Below are positions 9,157-17,262 of a stretch of DNA of 27,679 nt, piece by piece. Within the stretch, counting starts at the first letter, position 1. Each line of letters begins with the position of its first letter. Origin of the DNA: JAIOTH01 sp964486685. Its GTDB lineage: Bacteria; Patescibacteriota; Patescibacteriia; UBA1558; S5-K13. The stretch is from contig CAZAOE010000015.1 in NCBI GenBank assembly GCA_964486685.1, positions 1 through 27,679 on the forward strand, read 5' to 3'. A model generated the notes under the pieces. That model searched no databases. It saw nothing but the letters and a program-made list of their open reading frames with translations, and was not told the DNA's origin. Position numbers and translations under genes: made by a program.

Positions 9157-10383
9157 TTATTTATACAACATATAAAGTAGAGAACTTATTCCTGCGAAAA
9201 CAAATCCGACTACAAAACCAGAGGCATCTTTTAAGGAGAAAATGGATATCATTAAAATAATTACTGAACAAGCTAATACTTTTCCAATTATCAAACCCAC
9301 TTCATAATTAACTACATTTTCCATAATACTATTATGATTCTTACTCTTCCCTTCTTTGGCCTTTTCATAAAAAATAGCCACAATTGGAACCGCTACTACT
9401 GATTTAGATATTTTAGAAGCTGTATCAATTAAAAATACTGGAGTTATAGTCCTAACAAAAATTCTTAAAAACCATACTATAGAATAAATAATAGATCCAA
9501 ATCTCAAAATTCTAGTTTTATTTTTAGAGTCACACATCTTACCAATATATAAAGTGGCTAATAAAGTTAAACCAGTTGCTATACTCACTAAAGAACCTAA
9601 CTTAGAATAACTAACAATTATAATCGACATAAATATGGGCCACAAAACCTGAACTACTAATTCTTCTCCATAACCCATACAAGCTAAAAAATTTTTTATA
9701 TTTACTCTTTTAAAAACATCAAATACTTTTTTATATTCATATGTTCGATGATCAAATTTTTCTTTAGTTAATAGCATGGGAATATTAGAAATCAAAAATA
9801 AAATAGAGACCACTAAAAACAAAACCGCAAAACCAAAATAAGTAATTATTAAACCACCTAAAATAGGCCCTAAAACAAACATAATAGCATTAGAAACATT
9901 AACTGAGCTAATTTCTCGAGCTTCTTCACTATCTTCCGAATTATGAGCAAAGTCAGCATGAAAACCAGTCCAATAAAAAGTTTTTTGTAAAGCATAAATA
10001 ATCGCCGCCCCGTAAAAAAGCCAGGGGTAATTAGGAATAAAAAATAAAGAAATATAAAAAAATACATAAAAAGCTGTTCCCAAAAACATGCCATTTTCAT
10101 AACCATGTTTATTAGCAAATTTAGCTCCAAAAGGAATTAAAAAGAAATATAAAACATAAACAATCAAATAAAAAATAGCTATTTTAATTAAAGGATAGCC
10201 CATTTGATATAAATAAATCGGTTCAAAAATTTGAACCATAGCCAAAGCAAAATTGACTATAATAGTAGAAACAAACAATTCCTTAACTTGCCGTTTCATT
10301 TTATAAGGTAAAAAAACCCGAATAAATTTAGGAAGTTTTGGAAATTTCTTTTTAGTTACTATAGGATTTTGAGGTATAGACAT
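9157..10383 (-). CDS. MFS-type membrane transporter, 12 transmembrane segments
   Basis: 408 residues, strongly hydrophobic with about 12 predicted helices and a basic N-terminus (VTKKKFPKLPKFIRVFLPYKMKRQ). Helices are separated by short charged loops (GAKFANKHGYENG, GKMCDSKNKTR), the layout of the major facilitator superfamily. The first cytoplasmic loop G-x-K-F-A-N-K-x-G resembles the MFS loop 2-3 signature, and GKMCDSKNKTR sits at the equivalent place in the second half. The region around 145-160 (WTGFHADFAHNSEDSEEARE) is a charged segment before helix 5. The substrate cannot be told from sequence. Its TAA abuts the ATG of rsmA, so the two are one transcript and probably translationally coupled, although no functional link is obvious. 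No Shine-Dalgarno is visible before the ATG. Confidence 0.8.
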   Translation of the reverse strand: MSIPQNPIVTKKKFPKLPKFIRVFLPYKMKRQVKELFVSTIIVNFALAMVQIFEPIYLYQMGYPLIKIAIFYLIVYVLYFFLIPFGAKFANKHGYENGMFLGTAFYVFFYISLFFIPNYPWLFYGAAIIYALQKTFYWTGFHADFAHNSEDSEEAREISSVNVSNAIMFVLGPILGGLIITYFGFAVLFLVVSILFLISNIPMLLTKEKFDHRTYEYKKVFDVFKRVNIKNFLACMGYGEELVVQVLWPIFMSIIIVSYSKLGSLVSIATGLTLLATLYIGKMCDSKNKTRILRFGSIIYSIVWFLRIFVRTITPVFLIDTASKISKSVVAVPIVAIFYEKAKEGKSKNHNSIMENVVNYEVGLIIGKVLACSVIILMISIFSLKDASGFVVGFVFAGISSLLYMLYK

Positions 10384-10629
10384 AAAAAATAATAATTTAA
10401 AAATAAAAATGTAAAAGACAAAAATACTTTTAACTTTTAACTAAATTTATTATAACATTAAAAAAAATCTCCTCAAAGAAAAAATTAAGGAAAGATAAAA
10501 AAATATTCTCCGACTTCCTCAACTCAATTTCTATTTATTAAAAGTCCCTAAAAAAATTATTAAAATTATGATAAAAATCCATTTCATTGTTTTGATATAA
10601 AGCTTCTATCAATTTATAATAAAATTCCT
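10384..10629. other. AT-rich gene-free spacer
   Basis: Upstream region of the MFS gene. It holds degenerate tandem units of ttttaac (about 10427-10446) also seen near 11464-11490 and 19056-19080, but no supported ORF or RNA. With the following dispersed element it makes a gap of more than 450 bp. Confidence 0.5.
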
Positions 10630-10813
10630 GCGCCATTACAAAAATTTAACTAGAATTTGAATGAGGCATCCGTTAAAAATTTTGACTGTTTGAGGAGTTG
10701 CGCTGAAAGTGAAACGACGAGTTTCAAAATTTTAGGATGGCGAATGATAAAATTCTCTAAATTTTTGTACAGGCGCGACTTTTTTGCTCCACTTTTTTCT
10801 AGAAAAAAGTGGA
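10630..10813. repeat. ~190-bp dispersed inverted-repeat element, copy 1
   Basis: Outer arms about 10630-10654 (gcgcc..tacaaaaattta..agaattt) pair with about 10752-10776 (aaattct..taaatttttgta..ggcgc). Inside, tgactgtttga and gagtttcaaaatttt form a second stem, with a variable loop between them. The element ends in a perfect 26-nt palindrome at 10788-10813, centred on tctaga. The copy at 16701-16894 keeps the same plan. No transposase or protein is encoded; it looks like a MITE/REP-like element or a structured RNA. Confidence 0.75.
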
Positions 10814-10839
10814 AAAAGGAAAATTATTTAACTACTAAA

Positions 10840-11121
10840 TTAACAATCACAATCATCAATAAAATCTGGATTAAACGGACACCAAGAAGCTCTTTGTGAA
10901 CCCTCATCATAATGAACCCAACCTGCGGGTGTTCCTAGAGCTTTTTGATTTAAAGAACCATAATAACAACCGCCTGGTAATATCATTTGTTTATCAAAAT
11001 GAGGCACATTTTCACTTTCTTTGATATTATTACATCTAGTTTGACAATCCTGAGAAGTACAACCACTAAGCAAAACTATTAAAAAAATTAACAGAATAAA
11101 ATACTTTTTTAAATCTTTCAT
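10840..11121 (-). CDS. small Cys-rich lipoprotein, unknown function
   Basis: 93 residues. The N-terminus is a lipoprotein signal (KDLKK, hydrophobic core, lipobox LLSGC with lipidated Cys21). The mature part has six further cysteines (CTSQDC, RC, GGC, WC, DCDC at the very end), consistent with a small disulfide-stabilised extracellular domain. No family recognised. It lies 4 bp downstream of another Cys-rich lipoprotein gene and both follow leuS on the same strand, so the three may be co-transcribed. The dispersed inverted-repeat element lies just beyond its stop and could act as a terminator. Confidence 0.75.
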   Translation of the reverse strand: MKDLKKYFILLIFLIVLLSGCTSQDCQTRCNNIKESENVPHFDKQMILPGGCYYGSLNQKALGTPAGWVHYDEGSQRASWCPFNPDFIDDCDC

Positions 11122-11125
11122 ATAA

Positions 11126-11458
11126 TTATTTCATCTCTAATACACATTTATTATTCTCACATTTTGCAATATAAGAATCCTTCTTTCCTAATGCCTTACA
11201 CCATTTATCACATTCTATTTTACCTTTAAATTCTTCTCTTTTTTGCTCCCACAATTCTAAATATTGAGAATTAATTGCAGCTACATTAGCACATCCACAT
11301 TCATCATTAATATCAGGAATATATTGTAAGCCTTCAATTGAATCTACAACGATACATTCTGAATCTTCTGAGCAAGAAAAAATATCTGAATTTGATTTAC
11401 ATCCACTTATTAATAAAATGACAATAAACAGGGTTGATAATAATAAAATTTTTTTCAT
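11126..11458 (-). CDS. small Cys-rich lipoprotein, unknown function
   Basis: 110 residues. Lipoprotein signal with lipobox LISGC (Cys20). The mature domain has eight cysteines in the order CSEDSEC, CGC, CDKWC, CENNKC, with an intervening helix (QYLELWEQKREEFKG). The C-S-x-D-S-x-C-[IV]-V start and A-K-C-x-N-x-K-C end recur in small secreted bacterial proteins, but no function is known to me. The gene starts 25 bp after the leuS stop and ends 4 bp before the next lipoprotein gene, suggesting a leuS-lipoprotein-lipoprotein transcript. No Shine-Dalgarno is seen. Confidence 0.75.
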   Translation of the reverse strand: MKKILLLSTLFIVILLISGCKSNSDIFSCSEDSECIVVDSIEGLQYIPDINDECGCANVAAINSQYLELWEQKREEFKGKIECDKWCKALGKKDSYIAKCENNKCVLEMK

Positions 11459-11483
11459 AAAAAATACTTTTAACTTTAAACTT

Positions 11484-14400
11484 TTAACTGATTACTATAT
11501 TCACAATCTTCCCGGGGATATAAATAAATTTTACAATTTTTTGGCCTTGAATAAATTTTTGCACATTTTCTAATTCTAAAACTCTATCCCTTAAATCATT
11601 TTCTGAAATATCTTTTTCTACTTCTAAAGTCGCTCGCAATTTTCCATTTACTTGCACAGGTAAAATAATTTTTTCTATTACAATTAATTTTTCGTCATAT
11701 TTTGGCCACTCTTGCTGACAAATAAATCCATCATTCCCCAGCTTCTGCCAAATTTCTTCACTAATATGCGGTGCAAAACAAGACAGCATTATTAGATATG
11801 GATTAACTAAATCTAAATCTGGGGAAGATAAAGAACTAAGCTCCCTAAAACAAACCATCAGAAAACTAATCGTTGTATTAAATCTAAAATTTTGAATATC
11901 GTCACCAACTTTTTTAATGGTTTTATGTAATAAGGCCTTAATCCGACCCGCCGGGTCAGTTGAAGGCGACCCGGCGGGTCGGATTGTTGAAAAATAATTC
12001 CAATTTTTATCTAAAAACCGACGTAAACCTTTAATACCATCAGTATTCCAGGGCTTAGAATCTTCTAAAGGACCCATAAACATTTCATACATTCGAAAAC
12101 TATCGGCTCCATATTCTTCTATAACTTCGTCTGGGTTCACCACATTACCTAAACTCTTACTCATTTTTTGACCATCGGTTCCTAAAATTAAACCCTGATT
12201 AATTAATTTCAAAAAGGGCTCGTCAAAATCTAAATATTTATTGTCCCGTAAAACTTTTGTAAAAAATCGTGAATAAATTAAATGACCCACGGCATGCTCT
12301 GCTCCCCCCACATAAGTATCAACTGGCACCCATTCTTTAATTAAATCTTTGGCACAAAATTCATTTTCATTTTTTGGATCTAAATAACGATAATAATACC
12401 AAGAATTATCTACAAATCCATCCATAGTATCATGTTCCCGAGTAGCTTCGCCTCCACACTTCGGACACTTAACATTAGCATTAAACTCTTTAGAAAAAGC
12501 TAATGGTGGTTTTCCGGTTGGTCGAAAATCCTTAATATCGTCCGGTAATAAAACTGGCAAATCCTTTTCTGGAACAGGAACAGCTCCACATTTAGGACAA
12601 TAAACTATTGGAATTGGTGCCCCCCAATATCTTTGCCGAGAGACCAACCAATCGCGAATTTTATACTGCGTAGTTAATTCTCCTTTGGCTTTTTTGGTAA
12701 TTTTAATTTTTGCCTTTTCTGAATCTAAACCATTAAATTCTGCAGAATTAATCATTATCCCCTGCGGATCTTCACTGGCTTTAATTTTCTCTTCAATATC
12801 TGAAATTATTTCTGGTAATTCTGAAACCTTAGGATCAAATCTTTCGTTAATATTAAAATGTCCCTTGTTTTTAAAAACTTTATAGTCTGCTAATAAAACT
12901 TTCTCTATGCTTTCCTTTTGATTTAAGCTTATATAAGGATCACTATCTGAAAAATAAGCATAAATTTTTTGGACATTATTATTTACTTTTTGATAGTCTA
13001 CCTTATAACCAGTAAATTTACTCAGTATTTTAATTTGTTCTTCTGTAAAATATTTCCTAATACTTCTTTCTTTGGTTTGATCACTAAGCATAAATTCTGT
13101 AACTGGAGCAACTAAAAACAATTTATTAATTTTTAATTCTTGAACCAAATGCTGGGCTGCAAAAGCTCCTAAACTATGGCCGATTATAATATCATCTTCT
13201 ATAAAATCCTGTGTTAATTCTTTTAATTCTTTCAACCACTCTTCAAACAATGGATGACTAGTATGAGGCATACTTGGAGTTAAAACTTCATAACTTAATT
13301 TTTCTAATTTTCTTTTTAGCCAAGGAATCCAATTACTTAATTTATTAGAGCCAAAACCATGAACAATTAAAATCTTAGTTTTTCTTTTTGGTTGCACTAC
13401 ATCAATAATTGGTAAATTAAATTTTTGCGCAAATTCAAAATCCCGTTGGTCATGGGCTGGCACACACATAATTGCTCCAGTGCCATAAGAGGCCAAAACA
13501 TAATCTGAAATATAAATTGGTAATTTTGCTCCATTAACTGGATTAATGGCTTTCAAACCTTTTAATTCCACACCAGTTTTGTCTTTATTTAAATCAGTTC
13601 TTTCTAAATCACTTTTTTTATTAGTGATCTGAATATATTTTTCTACTTCTGAAAAATTTTCAATCTGGTTTTGTAAATTTTGAACTAATTTATGTTCAGG
13701 GGCCAAAACCATATAAGTTGCTCCATATAAGGTATCTGGTCGAGTAGTAAAAATTTTGATTTTTTCTAAACCTAATAAATTTTTTAAGGCCTGGCTAACA
13801 CTTGCAAATTCTTGAAAATAATCTTCTTCTTTTGTTTGGTCTGCACTTTTTCCAGTCACTTTAGAATAATATAAAGACCGCATCGGAAAATAAATATCTA
13901 CTTTACTTAATTCCTGGTCAGTTAGAACATAATCTCTTTTATTTTTTATTTGTTTATAACTACCATCTGGATATAAAATAGTCCAATAATCTTCATAATA
14001 AAATTCTTTTTCCCCCTTATTTTTGCGAGCAATATTTTTATAAAAATCTAACATTTTTTGACAAATTTCTTTTTGAGATAACTTTGATTCATCAATATTT
14101 TTTAAGGCCGATCTTTTGGGCTCTAAAGAATTTACATCTTCTCCATCAAAAAATACAGCTGTATCCATTGAAATTACCGGACAATTATATTTATTTTTAT
14201 AAGGTAAAACTTTTTTTAATGAATTTTCAAAAGCATCCTTGCCATTTTCTTCTACTTCAAGATAATCTGGAACTTTTTCTATTTTTAAATTTGGAGCTAT
14301 TTTAGAAAATAATCTTTTTAATCTTTTAAATTTTGAATCATTCCCAGTAGCAAAATATATTTTTTTATAGTCCTTAATTGAAAATTGAGCATTGGTAATT

Positions 14401-15104
14401 GAAAATTGAATAATAGCTCCTTCTGACCTACCAATCCAATTTTTTTGCATCGTCTTTAAAGCCGATGACCATTCTAATTTATCTAAATCATTTAAAAGCT
14501 CTTCGGCGTATTCAGTAACTTTAAAAAACCATTGCTCTAAATCCTTTTTTATTACCTCGTTTTTACAACGTTCACAATGTCCATCAACAACTTGTTCGTT
14601 TGCTAAAACTGTTTTGCAGGACTCACACCAATTTACTGGCGCTTTCTTTTTGTAAGCCAATCCATTTTTATATAATAGAAGGAAGAACCATTGCGACCAT
14701 TTATAATAACTTGGGTCAGAAGTATTTATTTCTCTGTCCCAATCATAAGAAAAACCAAAACTCTTAATTTGTTTAGTAAATGTCTTAATATTATCAGCTG
14801 TGCTTTTTTGTGGTTGAACTCCGATTTTAATAGCATAATTTTCCGCTGGTAAACCAAAAGCATCCCAGCCCATTGGATGAATTACTTCATAATTATTCAT
14901 TCGTAGGTAACGACAATAAATATCAGTCGCTGTATAACCCTCAGGGTGTCCAACATGCAAACCAGCTCCCGAAGGATAAGGAAACATATCTAAAACATAT
15001 TTTTTTTCTTTCTTTGATTTTTCATCAACTTTAAAAACTTGAGATTCTTCCCATTTTTTTTGCCACTTTGGTTCTATTTCTTGGTGATTGTAATTTTGTT
15101 CCAT
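11484..15104 (-). CDS. leuS: leucyl-tRNA synthetase with two inserted enzyme-like domains in CP1
   Basis: 1206 residues against roughly 800-880 for bacterial LeuRS. It charges tRNA-Leu. Core motifs: HVGH (50-53), GRSEG (225-229), KMSKS (980-984), zinc-type cysteines (160/163/177/180 and 836/839/880/883), DWLVSRQRYWGAPIP (818-832). The CP1 editing domain keeps TTRPDTLYGATY (453-464) and GTGAIMCVPAHDQRDFEFA (541-559) but is interrupted twice. Residues about 246-445 resemble a Ham1/RdgB nucleotide pyrophosphatase (FATGNDSK 251-258, AFENS 291-295, MDTAVFFDGED 313-323; the late SHR motif is degenerate). Residues about 573-775 resemble an RBBP9/YdeN-type serine hydrolase (HGFG 582-585, GHSLG 642-646 with Ser644, SDSDP with Asp722, GHFN with His749). 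Removing both leaves about 800 residues. A family A palindrome adds about residues 1040-1055. Start: ATG at 15104 opening the usual N-terminus (NHQEIEPKWQKKW). Confidence 0.96.
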   Translation of the reverse strand: MEQNYNHQEIEPKWQKKWEESQVFKVDEKSKKEKKYVLDMFPYPSGAGLHVGHPEGYTATDIYCRYLRMNNYEVIHPMGWDAFGLPAENYAIKIGVQPQKSTADNIKTFTKQIKSFGFSYDWDREINTSDPSYYKWSQWFFLLLYKNGLAYKKKAPVNWCESCKTVLANEQVVDGHCERCKNEVIKKDLEQWFFKVTEYAEELLNDLDKLEWSSALKTMQKNWIGRSEGAIIQFSITNAQFSIKDYKKIYFATGNDSKFKRLKRLFSKIAPNLKIEKVPDYLEVEENGKDAFENSLKKVLPYKNKYNCPVISMDTAVFFDGEDVNSLEPKRSALKNIDESKLSQKEICQKMLDFYKNIARKNKGEKEFYYEDYWTILYPDGSYKQIKNKRDYVLTDQELSKVDIYFPMRSLYYSKVTGKSADQTKEEDYFQEFASVSQALKNLLGLEKIKIFTTRPDTLYGATYMVLAPEHKLVQNLQNQIENFSEVEKYIQITNKKSDLERTDLNKDKTGVELKGLKAINPVNGAKLPIYISDYVLASYGTGAIMCVPAHDQRDFEFAQKFNLPIIDVVQPKRKTKILIVHGFGSNKLSNWIPWLKRKLEKLSYEVLTPSMPHTSHPLFEEWLKELKELTQDFIEDDIIIGHSLGAFAAQHLVQELKINKLFLVAPVTEFMLSDQTKERSIRKYFTEEQIKILSKFTGYKVDYQKVNNNVQKIYAYFSDSDPYISLNQKESIEKVLLADYKVFKNKGHFNINERFDPKVSELPEIISDIEEKIKASEDPQGIMINSAEFNGLDSEKAKIKITKKAKGELTTQYKIRDWLVSRQRYWGAPIPIVYCPKCGAVPVPEKDLPVLLPDDIKDFRPTGKPPLAFSKEFNANVKCPKCGGEATREHDTMDGFVDNSWYYYRYLDPKNENEFCAKDLIKEWVPVDTYVGGAEHAVGHLIYSRFFTKVLRDNKYLDFDEPFLKLINQGLILGTDGQKMSKSLGNVVNPDEVIEEYGADSFRMYEMFMGPLEDSKPWNTDGIKGLRRFLDKNWNYFSTIRPAGSPSTDPAGRIKALLHKTIKKVGDDIQNFRFNTTISFLMVCFRELSSLSSPDLDLVNPYLIMLSCFAPHISEEIWQKLGNDGFICQQEWPKYDEKLIVIEKIILPVQVNGKLRATLEVEKDISENDLRDRVLELENVQKFIQGQKIVKFIYIPGKIVNIVIS
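11940..11985. repeat. family A palindrome inside leuS
   Basis: Arms 11940-11957 and 11968-11985 are exact 18-bp reverse complements (core gacccgccgggtc) around a 10-nt loop. The insertion is in frame and encodes about TIRPAGSPSTDPAGRI at the junction of the LeuRS catalytic core and the anticodon-binding domain. Confidence 0.85.
14376..14412. repeat. direct repeat at the edge of the Ham1-like insertion
   Basis: Two copies of aattgaaaattga lie about 21 bp apart and encode QFSI-TNA-QFSI at LeuRS residues 233-243, exactly where the canonical editing domain gives way to the Ham1-like insert. It may mark the insertion junction or be incidental slippage. Confidence 0.4.
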
Positions 15105-15218
15105 AATTAAGATTAAATAGTTCTAATATAAAAATAATACTAACAATACAGATAAAATTCAAGTCATTTTTTACCTTTTACCCTTTGACTTTTGCCTAGC
15201 GATAGCTTATGATAATAA

Positions 15219-15488
15219 TTACTACTAAATATTAACCCCAAATCTATTTCCATTAAAATCACCAGATATTTATTTCTCTCTATAATATATATTATTAAGG
15301 CAATTAAAATAATTGCTACTTATTTTTGGAAAATTTTTATCTTTATTTTAAAAATTATTTTTTGGCTTCCTGGCAAAATATTAAAATTAATAACATTAAA
15401 AATATATCATCTGTTTTTAAAAATAAAAAGAAAAAAGCAGAAAAAAGAAGAAAATATATTACCCCAATACCAAAATAAAATAAGCAAG
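15219..15488 (+). other. open frame upstream of the LysM-M23 gene without an ATG
   Basis: The reading frame of the next gene stays open from 15219 to its GTG at 15489. It would encode a hydrophobic, then strongly basic segment (KIKRKKQKKEE) just before the membrane anchor, a sensible N-in topology. No ATG, and no GTG or TTG, occurs in this frame before 15489; only a CTG at 15411 and ATT/ATA codons. A TATAAT at 15281-15286 could be a -10 box. The remainder of the leuS/peptidase gap (15105-15218) shows nothing further. Confidence 0.35.
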
Positions 15489-16583
15489 GTGCTGCCCTAT
15501 GCTTTACTAATCTTAATCGGTGTTTTAACTATAGCTAATAATATTTTTGCTCAACCACCCGAGCCAGAAGAATTTGGTAAAAAAGCCATTATCTCCAAAT
15601 TAATAACTTACGAAAATAAAGAATTTCTTAATAATGATGAAATTATAGAAGAAGAGGGACCGGCAATGATTTCTCAAAAAACATTAGAAACCGAGGGAAC
15701 CACTTTAGAAGCCCCCCTTCCTCAAGCCCAAGTAAATTTACCTACCCCTACTTCTACTATTACCATGACCACTAATGAAGAAACTGCTTTAATGGCTACT
15801 GCTTTATCAGAAGAAGCCCTCCAAGAAGGTCCGCGCACTAAGGTTATAGAATATACGGTAGAAGAAGGCGATACTATTAGTGGTATAGCTGAAAAATTTC
15901 AAATTAGCGTCGCCAGTATATTATGGTCTAATGATTTAACTTATTATAGTGTTATTCGTCCCGGAAAAACTTTAAAAATATTACCCACCACTGGCTTAAT
16001 TCATACTATTAAAAAAGGCGACACTATTTCATCTCTGGCTAAAAAATATAAGGCCGAAGAAGACAAAATTTTAGAAGCCAATAAATTAACCTCGGCCAAT
16101 CAAATATCTATTGGCCAGGATTTAATAATTCCAGACGGAATCAAACCAGCTGCTGTCATCACTGCTCATACTACCCCGACTACCATTTTTACTCCACCCA
16201 AATCATCTCCAGAAAATGCTAATACAAAATTATTATGGCCTACTACTACTAAAGCAATAACTCAATATTATTGGTGGCGACATCCCGCTATAGATATTGG
16301 TGGAAAATCCGGTACGCCTATTTATGCCGCTGAATCTGGAACTGTGGAAATAGCTGGCTGGAGTAGTGGTGGCTATGGGTATTATATTATTATCAATCAT
16401 GGCAATAGTATCAAAACGCTTTATGCTCATGCTTCTAAATTATATGTTCAAAAAGGTGAAAATGTTTCCCGCGGACAAACCATTATGGCTATGGGCACGA
16501 CTGGCTGGTCAACTGGACCCCATCTTCATTTTGAAGTTCGAGTTAATGGTTATAAACAAAATCCTTTAAGTTATATTCGGTAA
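15489..16583 (+). CDS. LysM-M23 peptidoglycan endopeptidase (NlpD/EnvC-like)
   Basis: 364 residues counted from the GTG at 15489. A membrane anchor or signal at 3-20 ends in FAQ. A Thr/Pro/Glu-rich linker follows, then two LysM modules (about 120-165 with YTVEEGDTISGIAEKF, and 171-215 with HTIKKGDTISSLAKKY) that bind peptidoglycan glycan strands. The C-terminal M23 metallopeptidase spans about 260-360: zinc ligands H265 and D269 (HPAID), H314 (YAHAS), H345 and H347 (GPHLHFEV). All catalytic residues are present, so an active zinc endopeptidase cutting cell-wall cross-links is likely. The start is uncertain because the frame is open further upstream. It is divergent from leuS and followed by a hairpin. 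Likely role: cell-wall remodelling, possibly making room for the surface machinery (inference). Confidence 0.9.
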   Translation: MLPYALLILIGVLTIANNIFAQPPEPEEFGKKAIISKLITYENKEFLNNDEIIEEEGPAMISQKTLETEGTTLEAPLPQAQVNLPTPTSTITMTTNEETALMATALSEEALQEGPRTKVIEYTVEEGDTISGIAEKFQISVASILWSNDLTYYSVIRPGKTLKILPTTGLIHTIKKGDTISSLAKKYKAEEDKILEANKLTSANQISIGQDLIIPDGIKPAAVITAHTTPTTIFTPPKSSPENANTKLLWPTTTKAITQYYWWRHPAIDIGGKSGTPIYAAESGTVEIAGWSSGGYGYYIIINHGNSIKTLYAHASKLYVQKGENVSRGQTIMAMGTTGWSTGPHLHFEVRVNGYKQNPLSYIR

Positions 16584-16606
16584 AAAACCAATAAATCAAA
16601 AAAGCG

Positions 16607-16650
16607 AGAAATCAGAATCCTTTTAGAAACAAAAAGGAATTATGATTTCT
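16607..16650 (+). terminator. hairpin after the LysM-M23 gene
   Basis: Outer arms agaaatca/tgatttct and inner arms aatcctttt/aaaaggaatt (one bulge) form a long stem with a 6-nt loop, 24 bp after the stop. The T-run is weak, so termination efficiency is uncertain. Confidence 0.5.
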
Positions 16651-16700
16651 ATATATACACATCAGCTTATCATCGGCTTTGATTTCAATATATAATCTCC

Positions 16701-16894
16701 GCGCCACTTACAAAAATTTATCTAGAATTTGAACGAAACTGGCGTTAAAAAATTTCGACTGTTTGACCGTGAACCCGAATGAAGTGAGTGGTTCGCGGGA
16801 GTTTCGAAATTTTAGCCAGTGTAGTGATAAAATTATATAAATTTTTGTTTGGGGCGCGACTTTTTAGTTTTACCTTTTTCTAGAAAAAGGTAAA
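16701..16894. repeat. ~190-bp dispersed inverted-repeat element, copy 2
   Basis: Same plan as 10630-10813. Outer arms at about 16701-16730 and 16836-16857 (gcgcc...acaaaaattta / taaatttttgt...ggcgc) enclose an inner stem tttcgactgtttga / gagtttcgaaatttt. The loop is longer and forms its own hairpin (gaac.../...gttc). The terminal 26-nt perfect palindrome at 16869-16894 is again centred on tctaga but has different arm bases, each change compensated in the other arm. It fills most of the 16584-16995 gap. Confidence 0.75.
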
Positions 16895-16941
16895 GAAAAA
16901 AATCAATCTCTCGACTTTGCTTAAGTAAAAAAATTAAACCA

Positions 16942-16967
16942 AAAAGACGCTCTTAAAAGCGTCTTTT
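16942..16967 (-). terminator. intrinsic terminator for the 86-residue protein gene
   Basis: Perfect 10-bp arms aaaagacgct (16942-16951) and agcgtctttt (16958-16967) with a 6-nt loop, 28 bp beyond the stop of the minus-strand gene. A/T tracts lie on both sides, so it could work in both directions. Confidence 0.75.
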
Positions 16968-16995
16968 GCTATTTAAAAATATTATTTTTATTAAA

Positions 16996-17256
16996 TTAAT
17001 CTTTTTTTTCTGAACTAAGATAAAAATCTTTTATTTCGCTAACTCCTTTATCTACTTTTGGTCCTTCGCCAGCAAAAAACTTTATAGCATTGTCTAAATT
17101 ATTATAAGTCTCGATTCTTCCATCAACTAATTCAAAAATAATATTATCACCAACTTGAAAATTTTTCAGTTTTTCGTACATTCCATGCTTTTTTAATTCT
17201 ACCTCTTTTAATTTAACTTCTGGTGAAATATTTTCTTCATTTTTTTCAAAGTCCAT
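16996..17256 (-). CDS. 86-residue acidic protein, unknown function
   Basis: No family recognised. It is highly charged (EKNEEN, KLKEVELKKHG, SSEKKD) with no membrane segment or signal, so it is probably cytosolic. A central GDNIIFELVDGRIETYNNLDNAIKFF segment looks like a small beta-hairpin followed by a helix. The gene stands alone on the minus strand with a clear terminator at 16942-16967. Its ATG lies 7 bp from an 88-bp palindromic element that would fall in its leader RNA. It is kept as real because of the terminator and the sensible composition. Confidence 0.6.
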   Translation of the reverse strand: MDFEKNEENISPEVKLKEVELKKHGMYEKLKNFQVGDNIIFELVDGRIETYNNLDNAIKFFAGEGPKVDKGVSEIKDFYLSSEKKD

Positions 17257-17262
17257 AATTTT

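Noticed and set aside
8865..9175. Plus-strand frames opposite rsmA
   Set aside because: They are antisense to a clearly recognised conserved enzyme.
10657..10899. Plus-strand open frame of 80 codons
   Set aside because: It lies in the dispersed inverted-repeat element and runs antisense into the end of a lipoprotein gene; its composition is not protein-like.
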